Below are positions 15,972 to 20,058 of a stretch of 20,058 bases of DNA, piece by piece; the first letter of the stretch is position 1, and the number at the start of each line of letters is the position of its first letter. A model generated the notes under the pieces. That model searched no databases. It was given only the letters and a program-made list of their open reading frames with translations, and was not told the DNA's origin. A program made the translations under genes and the position numbers. This stretch comes from Opitutales bacterium. GTDB taxonomy: Bacteria; Verrucomicrobiota; Verrucomicrobiia; Opitutales; Intestinicryptomonadaceae. The stretch covers positions 1-20,058 of the forward strand of contig JAGBOM010000263.1 of NCBI GenBank assembly GCA_017633865.1, read 5' to 3'.

Positions 15972-17576
15972 CTACTTTTGAGCTTTGGAATATTCCACCG
16001 CCGCCTTTATAAAATCCATAAAAAGCGGGTGCGGGGCGATTGGCTTCGATTTGAATTCGGGGTGGAACTGCACGCCGAGCATCCACGGGTGCCCTCCCAC
16101 TTCCGAAATTTCGACAAGGTCGCGCTTCTTGTTTACGCCGCCAACAACAAGGCCTGCTTCCACAAGCTTGTCGCGGTAGGCGTTGTTGAATTCAAAGCGG
16201 TGGCGGTGGCGCTCGCTGATTTGCTTTTTATTGTAGGCCTTGAAGGCTTTGCTCCCTTCTGAAAGCTCGCAGTCGTAGGCGCCGAGGCGCATGGTAGCGC
16301 CCTTTTCGGTGAGCTTTTTCTGCTCTTCCATCATCGAAATTACCGGGTGGGAGGTTTTCTCGTTAAACTCCATTGAGTTCGCGCCTTCGAGCCCCAGAAC
16401 GTTGCGGGCGAATTCTATCACCAAAATCTGCATGCCCAGGCATATTCCAAAGTACGGGATTTTGTTTTCGCGGGCGTATTTCGCGGCGGCGATTTTGCCC
16501 TCTATGCCGCGGTCTCCGAAACCGCCGGGAATGAGTATTCCGTTTACGCCTTCAAGGAACTTTTCGGCTCCGTCCCTTTCGATGTCTTCGGAGTCGACCC
16601 TCTTTACCTCCACTTTGCAGTTGTTGCCGATTCCCGCGTGCGCGAGCGATTCGTATATCGATTTGTAGGCGTCCTGAAGGTCTATATATTTGCCGACAAC
16701 GGCTATTTTAACATTGTCTTTGGGGAACAGAATTTTGTTTACAATGTCGTTCCATTTAGACATATCGCTCGGCTTGGCGGCAATATGCAGTTTTTTAACC
16801 ACAAGCTCGTCCATGCCCTCGCTTGCCAAAACCGACGGAAGCTCGTATATCGAATGCTTTACGTCCTGCTCCTCAATTACGGCGTTAGGCTCGATATTGC
16901 AGAACATCGAAAGCTTTTGGCGCATCTCCTGCGTGATTGGGTGCTCGGTGCGGCAAACCAAAATGTCGGGCTGAATGCCTATCTCGCGCAGTTTTGCCAC
17001 GCTTTGCTGCGACGGCTTAGTTTTGAGCTCGCCGGCCGCCTTCAAATACGGAATCAGCGTCACGTGTATAAAAAGCACGTTTTCCTTGCCGACCTCCAAA
17101 GAGAACTGGCGCAAAGCCTCCAAAAACGGCAAGCCCTCGATGTCGCCCGTTGTTCCGCCAAGCTCGGTTATTAGAACGTCGCAGTCTTTGCTCGAATCGT
17201 AAAGGCGCGCCTTTATTTCGTTTGTGACGTGCGGAATCACCTGCACGGTTTTGCCAAGGTAGTCGCCGCGGCGCTCCTTTTGTATTATGGATTCGTAAAC
17301 CTGTCCGGAAGTCAAATTGTTAAAGCGGTTTAAAACGCCGCTGGTGAATCTTTCGTAATGGCCCAAATCCAAGTCGGTTTCCGCCCCGTCGTCCAAAACG
17401 TAAACTTCGCCGTGCTGGAAAGGGCTCATCGTGCCAGGATCCACATTCAAATAGGGATCGAACTTTTGTATTCTTACTTTCAAACCCCTTGTTTCGAGCA
17501 GGGCTCCGAGCGCTCCGGAAGTCAAACCCTTGCCCAGCGACGACACAACGCCTCCTGTAATAAAGATGTATTTCAT
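15972..17576 (-). CDS. pyrG: CTP synthase
   Basis: The enzyme aminates UTP to CTP using glutamine and ATP. It is 534 residues, close to the usual 535-545. The N-terminal synthase domain begins with [16 protein letters not shown] (2-17), including the P-loop. It is followed by [21 protein letters not shown] (38-58), [14 protein letters not shown] (64-77) and [11 protein letters not shown] (138-148). The C-terminal class I glutamine amidotransferase domain has PGGFGDRG (350-357), nucleophile Cys379 in GICLGMQ, and the His505/Glu507 pair in QFHPEF. The start matches the family N-terminus. It is divergent from rpsU over 189 bases and has no Shine-Dalgarno. CTP is also needed to activate KDO, so it fits functionally with kdsA at the window end. 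Confidence 0.97.
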   Translation of the reverse strand: MKYIFITGGVVSSLGKGLTSGALGALLETRGLKVRIQKFDPYLNVDPGTMSPFQHGEVYVLDDGAETDLDLGHYERFTSGVLNRFNNLTSGQVYESIIQKERRGDYLGKTVQVIPHVTNEIKARLYDSSKDCDVLITELGGTTGDIEGLPFLEALRQFSLEVGKENVLFIHVTLIPYLKAAGELKTKPSQQSVAKLREIGIQPDILVCRTEHPITQEMRQKLSMFCNIEPNAVIEEQDVKHSIYELPSVLASEGMDELVVKKLHIAAKPSDMSKWNDIVNKILFPKDNVKIAVVGKYIDLQDAYKSIYESLAHAGIGNNCKVEVKRVDSEDIERDGAEKFLEGVNGILIPGGFGDRGIEGKIAAAKYARENKIPYFGICLGMQILVIEFARNVLGLEGANSMEFNEKTSHPVISMMEEQKKLTEKGATMRLGAYDCELSEGSKAFKAYNKKQISERHRHRFEFNNAYRDKLVEAGLVVGGVNKKRDLVEISEVGGHPWMLGVQFHPEFKSKPIAPHPLFMDFIKAAVEYSKAQK

Positions 17577-17668
17577 ATGCTCGGGAAATATCTAATCATT
17601 AAAAACGCGCCTCTATGCAACAACAATTTTTCAAATACCGCCAAAATTTTAATTTTTTTCTTATATGC

Positions 17669-17697
17669 TTGACGCGCCAAAAATTTTGGAGGATTAT
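17669..17697 (+). promoter_or_regulatory. Candidate rpsU promoter
   Basis: TTGACG (17669-17674), a 17-base spacer and GATTAT (17692-17697) match sigma-70 elements. The spacer contains the palindrome CCAAAA-A-TTTTGG (17677-17689), a possible operator. Alternatively TATAAA at 17695-17700 is the -10 with a 20-base spacer. Confidence 0.4.
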
Positions 17698-17703
17698 AAA
17701 CTT

Positions 17704-17730
17704 CCTTTTCTTAAAAATAGGAAAGGTTTT
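17704..17730 (+). promoter_or_regulatory. rpsU leader hairpin, attenuator-like
   Basis: CCTTTTC (17704-17710) pairs with GGAAAGG (17720-17726) over seven base pairs including one G-U, with a nine-base loop and then TTTT. The same CCTTTTC can instead pair with GAAAGG at 17748-17753, which overlaps the rpsU ribosome-binding site, so two mutually exclusive folds are possible. Confidence 0.4.
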
Positions 17731-17749
17731 TACATTTGAAAAAAGTTGA

Positions 17750-17759
17750 AAGGTGGTGA
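17750..17759 (+). promoter_or_regulatory. Strong Shine-Dalgarno of rpsU
   Basis: AAGGTGGTGA matches the full complement of the usual 16S rRNA tail (AAGGAGGTGA) at nine of ten positions, six bases before the rpsU ATG. It is the only clearly strong ribosome-binding sequence among the starts in this window. Confidence 0.9.
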
Positions 17760-17765
17760 AAAAGC

Positions 17766-17966
17766 ATGCCGGTAGAAGTAAGAATGCGCAAAGGTGAAGC
17801 TATGGAAAAGGCTCTGCGTCGTCTCAAGAAGAAGATCGACCGCGAGGGCATCATCCGCGACGTCCGCCAGAAGCGCTACTTTGAAAAGCCCTGCGAAGTC
17901 AAGCGCCGCAAGCGCAAGATTTCCGCCTTCAACAATATGCTTAGACAGCGCTACGAAAACCGCTAA
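17766..17966 (+). CDS. rpsU: 30S ribosomal protein bS21
   Basis: Small-subunit protein near the 16S rRNA 3' end and the mRNA exit, helping initiation. It is 66 residues, very basic, with the family pattern VRMRKGEAMEKALRRLKKK (5-23), then DREGIIRDVRQKRYFEKP (25-42), and an Arg/Lys-rich tail KRRKRK with YENR at the end. The start follows a strong Shine-Dalgarno, unlike its neighbours. It is the only gene of its transcription unit, with its own candidate promoter and a strong terminator 22 bases after the stop. The leader features suggest post-transcriptional control. Confidence 0.95.
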   Translation: MPVEVRMRKGEAMEKALRRLKKKIDREGIIRDVRQKRYFEKPCEVKRRKRKISAFNNMLRQRYENR

Positions 17967-17987
17967 TCTAAGATTCTTGAAACTTTT

Positions 17988-18017
17988 AAACGCGTCTTTA
18001 ACGGCGCGTTTTTTTTT
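17988..18017 (+). terminator. Intrinsic terminator of rpsU
   Basis: Nine-base stem AAACGCGTC / GGCGCGTTT (17988-17996, 18003-18011, one G-U pair), with loop TTTAAC and a run of nine T residues. Confidence 0.92.
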
Positions 18018-18500
18018 GCCATAACCGTTCCGGTTCGCTCTTTGAAAAAAATCTTAATTAAGAATAAAAAGGAAAATTTTTATTCTAAAAACGGTAAAGG
18101 ATCCTTTTGGAATTTTCCTTAAAGCAATAGCAAACTTTGCCAAAACCTTTGCGCAAAAGGCAAAAATTTTAATGCTTACATTTTTAGATTATATAGATAA
18201 AAAATTTAAATTCCTCCTATTTCTTTATTATTTAAAGGCGATAAGTTAATAAGTTTTTAATTTTTTAATAATCAAAAACTTACAAAAATTTGTAAAAAGA
18301 GGTTTTTGTCTAAAACTTTTAAGAAATAAGAGGGTTTTAAAAAAAACGCAGGCTTATTGTAAAATTTTTTCGGATTAGTTTCATGCAATTTACATCTTAT
18401 TAACAAAGCCTCCGTTAAAGGAAAAAAGCGTTAAAATATACTTGAAAACTTTTATGCGGCATTGGAAAATAAAGCCTTAAATAATCTACAGCCTATATTT
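18018..18500. other. AT-rich non-coding stretch with clustered inverted repeats
   Basis: About 480 bases without a credible gene between rpsU and ndk. Inverted repeats seen are AGAATAAAAA / TTTTTATTCT (18061-18070, 18077-18086) and AAGGAAAATT / AATTTTCCTT (18069-18078, 18111-18120). There are also the palindrome AAAGGATCCTTT (18096-18107), TTTGCC / GGCAAA (18136-18141, 18159-18164), TAAGTTTTT / AAAAACTTA (18250-18258, 18274-18282) and TTACAAA / TTTGTAA (18280-18286, 18289-18295). The ndk promoter must lie near its right end (TAAAAT at 18432-18437). A structured RNA or a regulatory/replication element are possibilities; nothing proves either. Confidence 0.6.
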
Positions 18501-18909
18501 ATGGAAAGAACTTTAATAATCTTTAAGCCGGACTGCGTCGCGAAAAAAGTGGAGGGCGAAGTTTTGGACAGATTCCTTAAAAACGGGTTCAACCTGATTG
18601 CCTGCAAAATGTCCCGCCTAAATATGGATATTTTAAAGAGGCATTATTGCGACCATATCGAAAAGCCGTTCTTTCCGCCGCTTGCGGACTTTATGCAAAG
18701 CGGAAACGTGATAGTGGCCGTGCTTGAGCGCGAAAACGCCATCGCAAAAGCGCGCGAAATGCTCGGGCCCACAGATTCCTCCAAAGCCCCCAAGGGCACA
18801 ATCAGGGGCGATTTCGGAACCGACATGCGCGTGAACGTTTGCCACGCCTCCGATTCGGCGGAGTCCGCCGAGCGCGAAATATCGAATTTCTTTTCAAAAG
18901 AAGAAATTT

Positions 18910-18917
<8 letters not shown>
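18501..18917 (+). CDS. ndk: Nucleoside diphosphate kinase
   Basis: The enzyme transfers the gamma phosphate among nucleoside di- and triphosphates through a phospho-histidine. It is 138 residues, the usual length. Motifs are ERTLIIFKPDCV (2-13), with Lys9 in the nucleotide site, then RGDFGTDMRVNVCHASDS (102-119), with active His115 and the GDF and SDS segments, and the C-terminal EREISNFF (124-131). The start at ATG 18501 fits the family exactly; an in-frame TTG at 18462 would add 13 residues with no family match. Before the ATG is CCTATATTT, with no Shine-Dalgarno. The end overlaps the rsmG start by eight bases. Confidence 0.96.

Positions 18918-20058
<1,141 letters not shown>

Noticed and set aside
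17688..17692. GGAGG as a ribosome site of a leader peptide before rpsU
   Set aside because: No start codon follows within 5-12 bases, and it lies in the spacer of the likely promoter.
18037..18047. boxA-like GCTCTTTGAAA suggestive of an rRNA leader
   Set aside because: No 16S rRNA or tRNA sequence follows; a short AT-rich match is insufficient.
18397..18405. DnaA-box-like TTATTAACA and AT-rich region as a replication origin
   Set aside because: Single imperfect box, no cluster, and no dnaA, dnaN or similar genes beside it.
18462..18500. TTG-started 13-residue extension of ndk
   Set aside because: Family proteins begin at MERTLIIFKPD; the extension has no ribosome site.

Overview
The window looks like a chromosomal segment of a Gram-negative bacterium. 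The outer-membrane evidence is a KDO-8-phosphate synthase gene (kdsA) at the right edge, an ArnT-like lipid/sugar transferase and a lipobox protein. Base composition is mixed: coding regions are moderately GC-rich, while several intergenic stretches are strongly AT-rich. I recognise no plasmid, phage, transposase, CRISPR array, tRNA or rRNA. A member of the PVC group (for example Verrucomicrobiota) would fit, but that is a weak guess from gene content and protein style, not a placement.

Layout. 1-1578 (+): 3' part of priA (replication restart helicase), then a small rhodanese-type lipoprotein. 1626-3062 (-): a two-gene unit encoding a membrane-anchored PEGA-domain protein followed by a secreted cysteine-containing protein of unknown function. 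3063-3466: AT-rich divergent intergenic region. 3467-4810 (+): NADP-type glutamate dehydrogenase gdhA, with a strong terminator. 4914-7677 (+): small two-helix membrane protein, ArnT/PMT-like glycosyltransferase, and a multi-pass membrane protein. 7752-10339 (+): metK and ahcY, overlapping by one base, forming a methyl-cycle operon. 10339-10467: a long imperfect palindrome between convergent ahcY and sppA. 10602-13365 (-): an RmlD-like NAD(P) sugar reductase/epimerase gene and sppA (envelope protease). 13435-15841 (+): hisC and a CorC/HlyC-type CBS membrane protein. 15842-15971: two consecutive hairpins, the second a bidirectional terminator. 15972-17576 (-): pyrG. 17577-17966 (+): rpsU with an elaborate leader. 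17967-18500: terminator and a 480-base AT-rich non-coding stretch full of inverted repeats. 18501-20058 (+): ndk, rsmG and kdsA (cut by the window end), overlapping each other.

Most of this is housekeeping: methyl cycle (metK, ahcY), nucleotide supply (pyrG, ndk), nitrogen assimilation (gdhA), histidine synthesis (hisC), ribosome function (rpsU, rsmG) and envelope work (kdsA, ArnT-like, SppA, CorC-like). The most interesting signals are non-coding. Almost no gene has a recognisable Shine-Dalgarno sequence, whereas rpsU has a nearly perfect one preceded by mutually exclusive hairpins. A ~129-base near-perfect palindrome begins in the ahcY stop codon. The region between rpsU and ndk carries a cluster of dyads with no gene. 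I do not see a clear-cut new defence, secretion or mobile system here.
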